Shown: one piece after another, positions 7,511 through 14,740 of the stretch
Numbering within the stretch: position 1 is the first letter of the stretch
Layout: each line of letters starts with the position of its first letter
NCBI GenBank assembly: GCA_964416645.1
Contig: CAYQEZ010000017.1
Coordinates: 1 to 36,635, forward strand
From: GCA-002282575 sp964416645
GTDB taxonomy: Bacteria; Pseudomonadota; Gammaproteobacteria; Thiomicrospirales; Thiomicrospiraceae
Direction: 5' to 3'
DNA: 36,635 nt
Notes under the pieces: generated by a model
Told to the model about the DNA's origin: nothing
Seen by the model: only the letters and a program-made list of their open reading frames with translations
The model's database searches: none
Position numbers and translations under genes: made by a program

Positions 7511-8857
7511 CTACTTACCAATACAAAACTCACCAAAAATACGCCCGAGCAAATCATCGGCACGGAAAGCACCCGTGATTTCACCCAAGGCTTCTTGTAC
7601 CACACGCAATTCTTCTGCCAACAACTCACCCGCATTCGCTTGTGTCAGTTGTACATAACCGCTATCTAATGCCGACTTAGCCCGTGCCAGCGCATCACAA
7701 TGACGCGCTCTGGCTAAAATCACGCCTTCTCCTAAATTCTGCATACCCAGCACATTCAGCAAATGATCACGTAAGACCTCTAGCCCATCACCCGTTTTAA
7801 CCGACAAATAAACAGAAGTTGTGCCGCCTTCATCCTGACGAACCTCGGCACGTCCACCCACAGCATCTTGCTTATTCCACACCAAGGTAACGGGTAATTG
7901 TGGTGGCAACTTAGCCCGAAGTTGAGAGTCTGCCTCTGTCCAACCTTTACGACTGTCCACTAAGTAAAGTGCATAATCGGCTTGCGCAATGGCCTGCCAA
8001 GCACGCTCAATACCAATGCGTTCAACAGGATCATCGGTATCACGCAAGCCTGCGGTATCAATAATTTGAATCGGCAATCCATGGATAAGGATTTCTTCAC
8101 GCAACACATCGCGTGTCGTACCAGCAATGTCAGTGACAATGGCGGTTTCTTGACGAGTTAGCGCGTTCAATAAACTTGATTTACCCGCATTCGGTTGACC
8201 CGCAATGACCAAACTAATGCCGTCACGCAAGCGCGCTCCTTGCTGTGCTTTCGCACTCAAACTGGCTAATTCGGCTTGAATGGCAACCAACCGCGACAAA
8301 ACCACGCCATCACCCAAAAAATCGATTTCTTCTTCGGGGAAATCAATCGCCGCTTCCACGTACAAACGTAGCCGAATCACCGACTCGACCAAATCATGCA
8401 CTTCTTGCGAAAACTGTCCCGACAAAGAGGATAAGGCACTTTTAGCGGCAATATCCGAGGTAGCAGCGATTAAATCCGCAATGGCTTCCGCTTGCGCCAA
8501 GTCTAACTTGTCGTTCAAAAAAGCACGCTCAGAAAACTCTCCTGGTCTGGCTAAACGCGCACCCAATTCACACACGCGCGCCAGCAACCACTGCATCACC
8601 ACAGGGCCACCATGACCCTGCAGCTCCAGCACGTCTTCTCCCGTAAACGAATGCGGATTGGGGAAAAACAAGGCAATACCCACATCCAAGTGCTGACCAT
8701 CTGCGGCTAAAAAAGGGGCATGATGCGCATAACGGGGTTTCGGCATAAAACCCAATATCGCCTGCGCGATAGCAGCAACCCCATCACCCGACACACGCAC
8801 AATACCCACACCACCCCGACCAGGTGGTGTCGCAACCGCTGCAATAGTATCTGCCAT
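7511..8857 (-). CDS. mnmE: tRNA modification GTPase MnmE (TrmE)
   Basis: 448 aa. With MnmG it forms the (carboxymethyl)aminomethyl group at wobble U34 of tRNAs. The N-terminal folate-binding domain starts TIAAVATPPGRGGVGIVRVSG. The G domain has G1 GQPNAGKSS (220-228), G2 TTRD (247-250), G3 DTAG (267-270) and G4 NKQD. The C-terminal FCIGK carries the conserved catalytic Cys. AAGGA lies 8 nt before ATG 8857. Usually mnmE directly follows yidC; here a restriction-modification cassette lies between them. Confidence 0.97.
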   Translation of the reverse strand: MADTIAAVATPPGRGGVGIVRVSGDGVAAIAQAILGFMPKPRYAHHAPFLAADGQHLDVGIALFFPNPHSFTGEDVLELQGHGGPVVMQWLLARVCELGARLARPGEFSERAFLNDKLDLAQAEAIADLIAATSDIAAKSALSSLSGQFSQEVHDLVESVIRLRLYVEAAIDFPEEEIDFLGDGVVLSRLVAIQAELASLSAKAQQGARLRDGISLVIAGQPNAGKSSLLNALTRQETAIVTDIAGTTRDVLREEILIHGLPIQIIDTAGLRDTDDPVERIGIERAWQAIAQADYALYLVDSRKGWTEADSQLRAKLPPQLPVTLVWNKQDAVGGRAEVRQDEGGTTSVYLSVKTGDGLEVLRDHLLNVLGMQNLGEGVILARARHCDALARAKSALDSGYVQLTQANAGELLAEELRVVQEALGEITGAFRADDLLGRIFGEFCIGK

Positions 8858-8961
8858 AGTGGTTATCCTTTTGATTACTATCTACACACATATCGCTTAA
8901 CCAGCGGCAAGGTCTCCAGATATCCACGAGAAAACACGGAGTGAGTCTGTAATTCTTGTGT

Positions 8962-8982
8962 TATCTCAATTTTAATGAGATA
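8962..8982. repeat. Inverted repeat overlapping the end of the endonuclease gene
   Basis: TATCTCA (8962-8968) and TGAGATA (8976-8982) form a perfect 7-bp stem with a 7-nt AT loop spanning the stop codon of the endonuclease gene. There is no T-run after the stem on the minus strand, so it is at best a weak terminator. It could protect the 3' end of the transcript. Confidence 0.35.
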
Positions 8983-9850
8983 TGTGATGCTGATATAACT
9001 TTGGTGGCAATGATGTTGCTGTCACATCAAATTTTAACGACGGCTCAATCCTTGAACTAGCATTGTGAATTCTAAAATTGAATTCCCAGCCTGCATTGAA
9101 GCTAATCGTTCTTGCATATTGTGAGCCATTATTTCTTCTGCTGCCTGTAATCTTATCTGGAAGCTTAATCTGGGGGATATTTAACGATTTATTGATATTG
9201 AAGCCTGTTATTTCAACACTTTTCGTTCTTGAAATTATCTTGTAAAAGTCATGCGACCCAATCAAATAACGAATAAAGTTCTCACACATGTGTGGGGATT
9301 CAGCACGTCGAACCTCGGCTTCAAAAGCATCTAATATTGGCCAATAGTAATCATTTGGCACGTCTGGCTGGTCACACCATAACGCAGTACCATTGCTTAA
9401 GTCTTTAATAGCTCTTAATTTTCCAAAAATATCACGTGCTGAATTTAAATATTGTTCACTACATCCTTGCTCATTAAGCCCCCATTTTTCTACAAAATTA
9501 ACCTTGTCAGATAAGCGAGAATGCTTATACGCCGAATGGTTGGTTTTACATGAAATACCGAATATTTTAGCGCTTGAAGTAATGACAATATCTCTAACAT
9601 CGCCATATTCTCCACGATCATCAGATAAAAAACAAAAACTTCCTGATGATACTGACTCTTTGTCTAGTACATGAGAAACAGCTAGTCGTGCATTTTTTAA
9701 GAATAGAGTCTGTTTTCTTATGGGTATCTCGTTAAAACATGATTCGTTTTGTTGAGATGCATTTGATGCCGAAAGAACAAGTCCTTTTTCTGTTAGAGCG
9801 ATACCAACAGCCCACTCAAAGGCTTTACCATTAATTACTTGTGAAGCCAA
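8972..9850 (-). CDS. Type II restriction endonuclease, HaeIII-like
   Basis: 292 aa. It lies 2 nt downstream of a C5-cytosine methyltransferase that strongly resembles M.HaeIII, so it is the expected cognate nuclease. It shows a PD-(D/E)xK-like core: GDVRDIVI (83-90), then GISCK (98-102), then NHSAYKHSRLS (104-114). From memory this layout matches the HaeIII endonuclease family. If so, it would cut unmethylated GGCC. Base composition is visibly more AT-rich than the flanking housekeeping genes, consistent with horizontal transfer. No frameshift or early stop is seen. Specificity is inferred. Confidence 0.75.
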   Translation of the reverse strand: MASQVINGKAFEWAVGIALTEKGLVLSASNASQQNESCFNEIPIRKQTLFLKNARLAVSHVLDKESVSSGSFCFLSDDRGEYGDVRDIVITSSAKIFGISCKTNHSAYKHSRLSDKVNFVEKWGLNEQGCSEQYLNSARDIFGKLRAIKDLSNGTALWCDQPDVPNDYYWPILDAFEAEVRRAESPHMCENFIRYLIGSHDFYKIISRTKSVEITGFNINKSLNIPQIKLPDKITGSRRNNGSQYARTISFNAGWEFNFRIHNASSRIEPSLKFDVTATSLPPKLYQHHISH

Positions 9851-9852
9851 TT

Positions 9853-10899
9853 CTATTGCCCTAAATAAGATTTAATTTTTAATGCTAAATGATAAGCCAA
9901 TCTGACTGGCACAGCGTTGCCAACCATTTTGTACCCGATCCGAGGATGAGAATAGATGAATTTGTAATCATCTGGGAATGTTTGAACTCTAGCACACTCT
10001 CTAATGCTTAATCTACGGTACTTTTCTTCATACCCTGGGACAAACATTTTTTTGTCTTTTTCACCAGTATCAATCATTTTAGGAGCTTGTGGATGTAAAG
10101 GGGTATGCCTATCCATTGCTAAAACCGTATAAGATTGTTCTTCCCAAGATCTAACACGATTTCTCGACATAAACATGGATGAATAGCCAGTATCTGTTAT
10201 TTCGTGGTTTGCAATCTGGCAGGAAGTGCCTAGCGGCATATCTTTAAGATCGAAAATAGCATCTCTTAGCGTTTTTTTGATGTTGACGGGCTCTGGAAAC
10301 TCAAACCTGATTGCCAGGTCTTTTCTGAAACCAATGATGAAAACACGCTCTCTATCTTGCGGCACTTCGTAGTCGCTAGCATTTAGTTTTTGCCAGAATA
10401 CATCGTATCCAGCATCAAAAAACATCTGAACGATATTGTTAAACGCCTCTTTATTTCTCTCGTGCAGAATACCAGACACATTTTCTGCTACAAAAAACTT
10501 CGGCTTAACATGTTTTAATACACGGATGTACTCAAAAAACAACTGACCCCTATGATCGTTAATACCACGTCTAGCACCTGCTTCACTCCACGACTGACAA
10601 GGCGGTCCACCAATAACCCCATCAGAATGAGGGATGTTTGATGCTTCAATATCAACAATAGATCTTCCATCAAAAGCAACTTCTGGGAAATAAGACTGGA
10701 ATGACGGAGCAATCGTTTTGTCGTACTCATTAGCCCAAACCGTGCTAAAACCTGCTTGATGAAAACCTATATCCATACCACCAGCGCCAGAAAATAAAGA
10801 CACCAAGCTGTGATTTAAAGCCTCTGACTTAACTCTTTTTCTTACATGAGTAATTTCGTCTGTTCGTTTTGAATTACGAGGAAGCATAATTCTATCCAT
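9853..10899 (-). CDS. DNA (cytosine-5) methyltransferase, M.HaeIII-like
   Basis: About 348 aa. It methylates cytosine in a short palindromic site and protects the host from the adjacent nuclease. Motif I SLFSGAGGMDIGF, motif IV GGPPCQSWSEAG (catalytic Cys about 101), motif VI AENVSG, motif VIII QDRERVFIIGFR and motif X GYKMVGNAVPV are all intact. The stretch SSMFMSRNRVR..LHPQAPKM closely parallels the target-recognition region of M.HaeIII (recalled), suggesting GGCC. The start is uncertain: ATG 10899 (MDRIM) or ATG 10887, which has GGAT 7 nt upstream. An N-terminal extension of about 30 basic residues precedes motif I. Confidence 0.92.
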   Translation of the reverse strand: MDRIMLPRNSKRTDEITHVRKRVKSEALNHSLVSLFSGAGGMDIGFHQAGFSTVWANEYDKTIAPSFQSYFPEVAFDGRSIVDIEASNIPHSDGVIGGPPCQSWSEAGARRGINDHRGQLFFEYIRVLKHVKPKFFVAENVSGILHERNKEAFNNIVQMFFDAGYDVFWQKLNASDYEVPQDRERVFIIGFRKDLAIRFEFPEPVNIKKTLRDAIFDLKDMPLGTSCQIANHEITDTGYSSMFMSRNRVRSWEEQSYTVLAMDRHTPLHPQAPKMIDTGEKDKKMFVPGYEEKYRRLSIRECARVQTFPDDYKFIYSHPRIGYKMVGNAVPVRLAYHLALKIKSYLGQ

Positions 10900-10922
10900 T
10901 ACCACTAAAATTGTGTTTTTTT

Positions 10923-10952
10923 ATTGTATCTTGTTAAAAATCCATATAGCAA
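10923..10952 (-). promoter_or_regulatory. Predicted sigma70 promoter of the restriction-modification operon
   Basis: On the minus strand TTGCTA (10952-10947) and TACAAT (10928-10923) are separated by 18 bp and end 24 nt before the methyltransferase ATG. It lies between the MITE-like repeat and the methyltransferase, so the cassette does not depend on yidC transcription. No controller (C) protein gene is present. Confidence 0.5.
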
Positions 10953-10965
10953 TATGAATGTATTA

Positions 10966-11075
10966 GGGCACCTCTAATAACCCGACATTTTGTCATCCTC
11001 GCGCATACGGGGAGCCACAAAATCAATCGGATAGATTCCCGCTTACGCGGGAATAACAGTTTTTTAGAAGCACCC
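10966..11075. mobile_element. MITE-like palindromic intergenic repeat (no coding capacity)
   Basis: A 110-bp element. It contains the perfect hairpin TTCCCGC-TTAC-GCGGGAA (11036-11053) and a degenerate partner hairpin around 10999-11016. This is the pattern of the widespread proteobacterial repeat whose spurious translation reads PRKRESIRL and PVCARMT. The outer ends form imperfect terminal inverted repeats: GGGCACCTCTAATAA at 10966 against the complement of the right end, GGGTGCTTCTAAAAA. No convincing target-site duplication is seen. It sits at the yidC-side border of the restriction-modification cassette. Confidence 0.6.
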
Positions 11076-11128
11076 GTTACTTTATTATATACAACCAGAT
11101 CACATTCACACCAAAATGCTGACACGTT

Positions 11129-11156
11129 AAAAAAATAGCGGCACTTAGCCGCTATT
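11129..11156 (-). terminator. Rho-independent terminator of the rpmH-rnpA-yidC operon
   Basis: Perfect 9-bp stem AATAGCGGC/GCCGCTATT with a 5-nt loop, 23 nt after the yidC stop, followed on the minus strand by seven Ts. It separates yidC from the downstream restriction-modification cassette. Confidence 0.88.
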
Positions 11157-11179
11157 CTCCTAGGTTTTCAAGCTAGCTA

Positions 11180-12856
11180 TCACGCCTTATGATGCGCTTC
11201 TGGCTTATCCATCGCCTCAATTTTACGCGTAATATGCCATTGTTGTAAAATCGACAAGCCATTATTAACGACCCAGTAAAGCACCAAGCCAGATGGCATA
11301 AACAAGAAAGTCACCGTAAACACATAAGGTAAAAACTTCATGATTTTTTCTTGCATGGGATCCGTTGGTGGAGGATTCAACTTTTGTTGAATGACCATGG
11401 TCACCCCCATCAGAATGGGTAGGATGAAGAAAGGATCATACTGAGATAAATCATCCAACCACATAAATGGCGTCATGCGCAATTCAACGGCTTCTAGCAG
11501 CACCCAATAGAGCGCCAAGAACACCGGAATTTGAATTAAGATCGGTAAACAACCACCGAGCGGGTTAATTTTTTCGGTTTTATACAGCTCCATCATTTTC
11601 TGTTGGAACATCATCTTGTCGTGACCATAATTATCTTTTAGGTGTTGCAAACGAGGCGCTAGCTTACGCAAATTCGCCATCGACTTGTAACCCGCTTCCG
11701 ACAACTTGTAGAAAACCGCTTTCAACAAAATGGTGAGCAAAATAATCGCCCAGCCCCAGCTCCATAGTCCTGAAAAAGGCTCCACCCAACTGCTCAAATG
11801 CTCCAACAACCAGAACATTGGCTGCGCCATGAACGCCAGCACACCATAGTCCACCGTCAGCTCTAAGCCTGGTGCCAAAGCTTCTAAATCACCCTGCAAT
11901 TTAGGACCCGCATACAACTGCACCATGCTGGTTGCACTAGCACCAGCAGCAACCGTCATGGCAGGCGCAATCATACCTAAGGCATAGCGCTCACTTTCCA
12001 GTACTTTCGAGTAATAATGCATCGACTCCTGAGCGTTGGGTACGAAGGCCGCCAAGAAATAATGCTGCATCATGGTCAACCAACCACCGGCTGCTTCGCG
12101 GCTCAGGGGTTGTTTTTTCATATCATCAAAATCGATTTTATCGAACTTATTGACCGGATCATAAACCGCACCACCCGTATAGGTTGGCAACCAAAAACTC
12201 GAAGTTGGATCATAGGTGTTGCGCACCAACTGGTAGTAAGGTGCTGCCTGCCACGCCTGCTCAGTTGCATTGGTTACCGCGTATTCAACACCAATGGTGT
12301 AACTGCCACGTTTAAAAACATAGGTTTTAACGATCTTAACGCCATCATTTTCCCACGTCATCGGCACGCGCAACTCATCCGCACCCTCAGCCAAAGCAAA
12401 CTCAGTTTTGGCGACGCTAAACACTTCATGGTGATTCGGCGCAATCGAACCGCCTTGCGCCGAAAAGCCTGTTTGCGCTAAAAACAGATAAGGCGACTTG
12501 TCAGACATGAGGGTAAAAGGCGCGTCATCACTACGAGAAACAGGATATTCTGGCAAGCTCGCAAAGCGTAAATCGCCACCTTTGGTATCTAACTGAATAT
12601 TCAATACATCAGTGGTGACCCTAACGCGTTGGACGCTTGGCTGAGAAACTGCCGTAGTGGGTACATCACCTGCCGAAGTCGCTAAAGACACAGGCGCTTG
12701 CGGCACATCACCCGCTGTCGTTGGTGTTATCACCGACTGACTCGCAACAGGCTGAACTGGCTGCTGCTTCTGTGCAACAAAGTAAGTCCACTCGGTATAG
12801 AGCATAAACAGAGTGAAAATAAGGGCTATCCACCAAAGGGCGCGAAAATTGGTCAT
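11180..12856 (-). CDS. yidC: Membrane protein insertase YidC (Oxa1 family)
   Basis: 558 aa. Inserts and folds inner-membrane proteins, alone or with SecYEG. An N-terminal membrane anchor (MTNFRALWWIALIFTLFMLY) is followed by a Gln/Pro/Thr-rich linker with a repeated AGDVP motif. Next come the periplasmic P1 domain and the conserved five-helix core, including GCLPILIQIPVFLALYWVL and FMPSGLVLYWVVNN. Its ATG overlaps the rnpA stop by 4 nt (ATGA), leaving no room for yidD, which usually lies between them in gammaproteobacteria. It ends before a clear terminator rather than running into mnmE. Confidence 0.97.
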   Translation of the reverse strand: MTNFRALWWIALIFTLFMLYTEWTYFVAQKQQPVQPVASQSVITPTTAGDVPQAPVSLATSAGDVPTTAVSQPSVQRVRVTTDVLNIQLDTKGGDLRFASLPEYPVSRSDDAPFTLMSDKSPYLFLAQTGFSAQGGSIAPNHHEVFSVAKTEFALAEGADELRVPMTWENDGVKIVKTYVFKRGSYTIGVEYAVTNATEQAWQAAPYYQLVRNTYDPTSSFWLPTYTGGAVYDPVNKFDKIDFDDMKKQPLSREAAGGWLTMMQHYFLAAFVPNAQESMHYYSKVLESERYALGMIAPAMTVAAGASATSMVQLYAGPKLQGDLEALAPGLELTVDYGVLAFMAQPMFWLLEHLSSWVEPFSGLWSWGWAIILLTILLKAVFYKLSEAGYKSMANLRKLAPRLQHLKDNYGHDKMMFQQKMMELYKTEKINPLGGCLPILIQIPVFLALYWVLLEAVELRMTPFMWLDDLSQYDPFFILPILMGVTMVIQQKLNPPPTDPMQEKIMKFLPYVFTVTFLFMPSGLVLYWVVNNGLSILQQWHITRKIEAMDKPEAHHKA

Positions 12857-13326
12857 GATGCTGTCCTGTGCGAAGAATTCTCTGTGACTATTAAGGATTG
12901 ATGAGTCTGTGTCGATGAAGGTGCATTGCTTGACTGAAACTTAGGCAAAAAGTAATTGAATAATTTGGTCAGTTGCGCAACGAGTGTCGCATTGTCCGCA
13001 GTTTCAGCTGCTTTGCCTGCCATAACGATCAGGCTCACACCCGATAGCTGCCCATGCATTTGTCGGAAAGTTTCACGCGCAAGGCGTTTAAGTCGATTGC
13101 GTTCGTGAGCACGACGCAGGGTTTTCTTAGCAATGGCTAACCCTAACTGGGCTTGTTGCTGCTGATGACGCCAACCGTAAACGGTCCAATGCGGATTACC
13201 AATGCGCTTGGCATGGTCAAAAACTTGTTTGTAGTCTTTGCCCGTCAGCAAGCGCTTGTTACGAGAAAACCCAAAAGGCTTTTCCCGTGCAGACTGTAGC
13301 CGACCGAGTGACTCCGACGGCTGCAT
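12853..13326 (-). CDS. rnpA: Ribonuclease P protein component
   Basis: 157 aa, longer than the typical length of about 120. The protein subunit of RNase P helps the catalytic RNA mature the 5' ends of tRNAs. The conserved RNR motif is present as ERNRLKRLARETFR, after FSRNKRLLTGKDYKQVF. The extra length is a 15-20 residue N-terminal extension and a polar Ser/Thr/Gln-rich C-terminal tail (about 30 residues) that overlaps the yidC start. No strong Shine-Dalgarno precedes ATG 13326, and translation may be coupled to rpmH 19 nt upstream. Confidence 0.95.
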   Translation of the reverse strand: MQPSESLGRLQSAREKPFGFSRNKRLLTGKDYKQVFDHAKRIGNPHWTVYGWRHQQQQAQLGLAIAKKTLRRAHERNRLKRLARETFRQMHGQLSGVSLIVMAGKAAETADNATLVAQLTKLFNYFLPKFQSSNAPSSTQTHQSLIVTENSSHRTAS

Positions 13327-13345
13327 AGCAAAAAAGCAAGCCTAA

Positions 13346-13483
13346 TTAAACAGTCGTTAAACGTTTGCGACCTTGCGCACGACGGTTAGCTAAAACTTTA
13401 CGACCGCCTTTAGTTGCCATACGAGCACGGAAACCGTGGTTGCGAGCGCGCTTCAACACGCTAGGTTGGAATGTACGCTTCAT
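13346..13483 (-). CDS. rpmH: 50S ribosomal protein L34
   Basis: 45 aa, highly basic. It begins MKRTFQPSVLKRARNHGFRA and ends GRKVLANRRAQGRKRLTTV, which is the canonical L34 sequence apart from a one-residue-long tail. AGGAG sits 6 nt before ATG 13483. It is the first gene of the rpmH-rnpA-yidC operon and a landmark of the replication-origin neighbourhood. Confidence 0.98.
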   Translation of the reverse strand: MKRTFQPSVLKRARNHGFRARMATKGGRKVLANRRAQGRKRLTTV

Positions 13484-13523
13484 GGTCTACTCCTAAAAAA
13501 TTACTGGAAATTCAAAACAGAGC

Positions 13524-13552
13524 ATTTTATTATGTTAAGACAAGTAACGCAA
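13524..13552 (-). promoter_or_regulatory. Predicted sigma70 promoter for rpmH-rnpA-yidC
   Basis: On the minus strand TTGCGT (13552-13547), a 17-bp spacer and TAAAAT (13529-13524), placed 40 nt upstream of the rpmH ATG. The spacing is ideal, the -10 matches 5 of 6 and the -35 is weak. Confidence 0.55.
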
Positions 13553-13590
13553 GCAGTTAATAGGCAATTCTTAGGAAATACATAGAATTT

Positions 13591-13655
13591 GGGTTGGGGG
13601 TGTGGGGGAAGGGCGACACTAAAACAACCTATAACCGATTGATTTACGCCCTTCC
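13591..13655 (+). other. G-quadruplex-capable tract overlapping one arm of a 9-bp inverted repeat
   Basis: The plus strand carries four G-runs in 23 nt (13591-13613: G3-TT-G5-TGT-G5-AA-G3), which satisfies the intramolecular G4 rule with very short loops. The last runs are also part of GGAAGGGCG (13607-13615), which pairs perfectly with CGCCCTTCC (13647-13655). G4 and hairpin are therefore mutually exclusive. It lies between the rpmH promoter and the permease gene. The rest of the 13484-13732 gap shows only the rpmH promoter and the hairpin described next. Confidence 0.5.
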
Positions 13656-13676
13656 AACCACCAAAAAATTAAAATA

Positions 13677-13718
13677 GGAAGTTTGAATAAGAAGCGAAGC
13701 GTATTATTCAAAGCTTCC
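13677..13718 (+). promoter_or_regulatory. Long hairpin abutting the ribosome binding site of the TauE/SafE gene
   Basis: GGAAG-TTTGAATAA (13677-13690) pairs with TTATTCAAA-(G)-CTTCC (13704-13718): 14 bp with one bulged G and a 13-nt loop. The loop contains GAAGC twice, and each copy can instead pair with GCTTC (13713-13717) in the right arm. The AAGGA Shine-Dalgarno (13721-13725) begins three bases after the stem. It could be a translational control element, a terminator-like barrier, or both. Confidence 0.45.
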
Positions 13719-13732
13719 CTAAGGAAAAACAT

Positions 13733-14503
13733 ATGGAATGGCTCATTTTACTGGCTTTGGGTGCTTGCGTTGGTCTATTAGCGGGACTCTTTGGCATTGG
13801 TGGTGGACTGATTTTGGTACCCGCACTTTCCATTCTGCTACCCATGCTCGCCTTAGCCGATGAACAAACGGCTTTAGCCAGCGCGATTGCCATTGCGCTC
13901 TCGACCATTGTTATTACAGGGCTTTCGGCTGCCATCACCCAAATCAAACAACAAAAAGTCGATTGGTTTTACGTCAAACGCCTTGCCCCTTCTTTGACAA
14001 TTGGTGCGATGATCGGGGCTTTACTCACCAGCTCATTACCCACCACCCTACTTGGCTTGGCTTTTGGTGTATTTGAAATCCTCATTGCCGCTTACATGTT
14101 TTACGGCAAACCACCGCAACAGGCCAGACCACAACCCTCTGCACTACATGGCCATCTTTTTGGCAGCTTTTCTGGTGCATTATCCGCTCTCTTGGGCATC
14201 GGGGGCGGAACACTCAACACCCCTTGGATGGTCTGGCATAGCTTGCCTTTGGCGACCGCTATTGCCACCTCTAGTGTACTCGGTGTCATTATCGCTAGCG
14301 CAGGAACACTTACCCATTTAACCAGTGAGCTAATTCAATGGACAGTAGTTATTGCGCTCGTCAGCACCAGCCTGATCACCGCTCCTTTGGGCGCTATGCT
14401 GGTTCATCGCCTACCCACCAAACAACTCAAACGCGGTTTTTCTTTGCTACTCATCTTATTGGGCAGCATGATGATTGTGAAATTTGGCTTTAAACCAATT
14501 TAA
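13733..14503 (+). CDS. TSUP family permease (TauE/SafE, sulfite exporter-like)
   Basis: 256 aa, about eight membrane helices. The two inverted-repeat signature loops are present: GLLAGLFGIGGGLILVPAL (about 15-33) and LSALLGIGGGTLNTPWMV (about 141-158). Members move sulfite, sulfoacetate or related organosulfur anions; the substrate cannot be read from sequence. AAGGA lies 7 nt before ATG 13733. It is monocistronic by appearance and lies between rpmH and dnaA, where pseudomonad-type chromosomes usually have only oriC. Confidence 0.88.
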   Translation: MEWLILLALGACVGLLAGLFGIGGGLILVPALSILLPMLALADEQTALASAIAIALSTIVITGLSAAITQIKQQKVDWFYVKRLAPSLTIGAMIGALLTSSLPTTLLGLAFGVFEILIAAYMFYGKPPQQARPQPSALHGHLFGSFSGALSALLGIGGGTLNTPWMVWHSLPLATAIATSSVLGVIIASAGTLTHLTSELIQWTVVIALVSTSLITAPLGAMLVHRLPTKQLKRGFSLLLILLGSMMIVKFGFKPI

Positions 14504-14519
14504 CCTACTTTTTATTAAT

Positions 14520-14528
14520 TTATCCACA
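14520..14528 (+). promoter_or_regulatory. Perfect DnaA box upstream of dnaA
   Basis: TTATCCACA, the strict DnaA-ATP/ADP high-affinity box, 17 nt after the permease stop. No other perfect box was found by eye between rpmH and dnaA, so it probably serves dnaA autoregulation. Whether it belongs to a minimal oriC is open. Confidence 0.6.
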
Positions 14529-14586
14529 ACCTATGGTGTTTCTTGCTTGAAAACAAACACCAGTCCAAGTCATCGCTTGTTTTTCC

Positions 14587-14616
14587 TTGTTTTCAGGTCA
14601 TACAACCAGCTAGAAT
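14587..14616 (+). promoter_or_regulatory. Predicted dnaA promoter with an inverted repeat
   Basis: TTGTTT (14587-14592), 18 bp, TAGAAT (14611-14616). The -35 lies in the right arm (TTGTTTTCA, 14587-14595) of a 9-bp inverted repeat whose left arm TGAAAACAA is at 14548-14556. A regulator could bind this dyad. An untranslated leader of about 120 nt would follow. Confidence 0.4.
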
Positions 14617-14740
14617 AACAGACCGTTTCACCTTTTAAGACATGCCAGACGCGGTACAGATCGGGCGCTTTAAGCACAGCGCTACTGCATACTAAATCAC
14701 TATAAACCGCTGTCTGTTAACCTGTTGAGAGAAATCTATT

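Noticed and set aside
10934..11125. 63-codon minus-strand ORF containing PRKRESIRL and PVCARMT
   Set aside because: This is the well-known spurious translation of the palindromic intergenic repeat; it has no ribosome site and lies over the MITE-like element and the methyltransferase promoter.
12017..12481. 154-codon plus-strand ORF
   Set aside because: Entirely antisense to yidC, no family features, low-quality composition; a shadow of the real gene.
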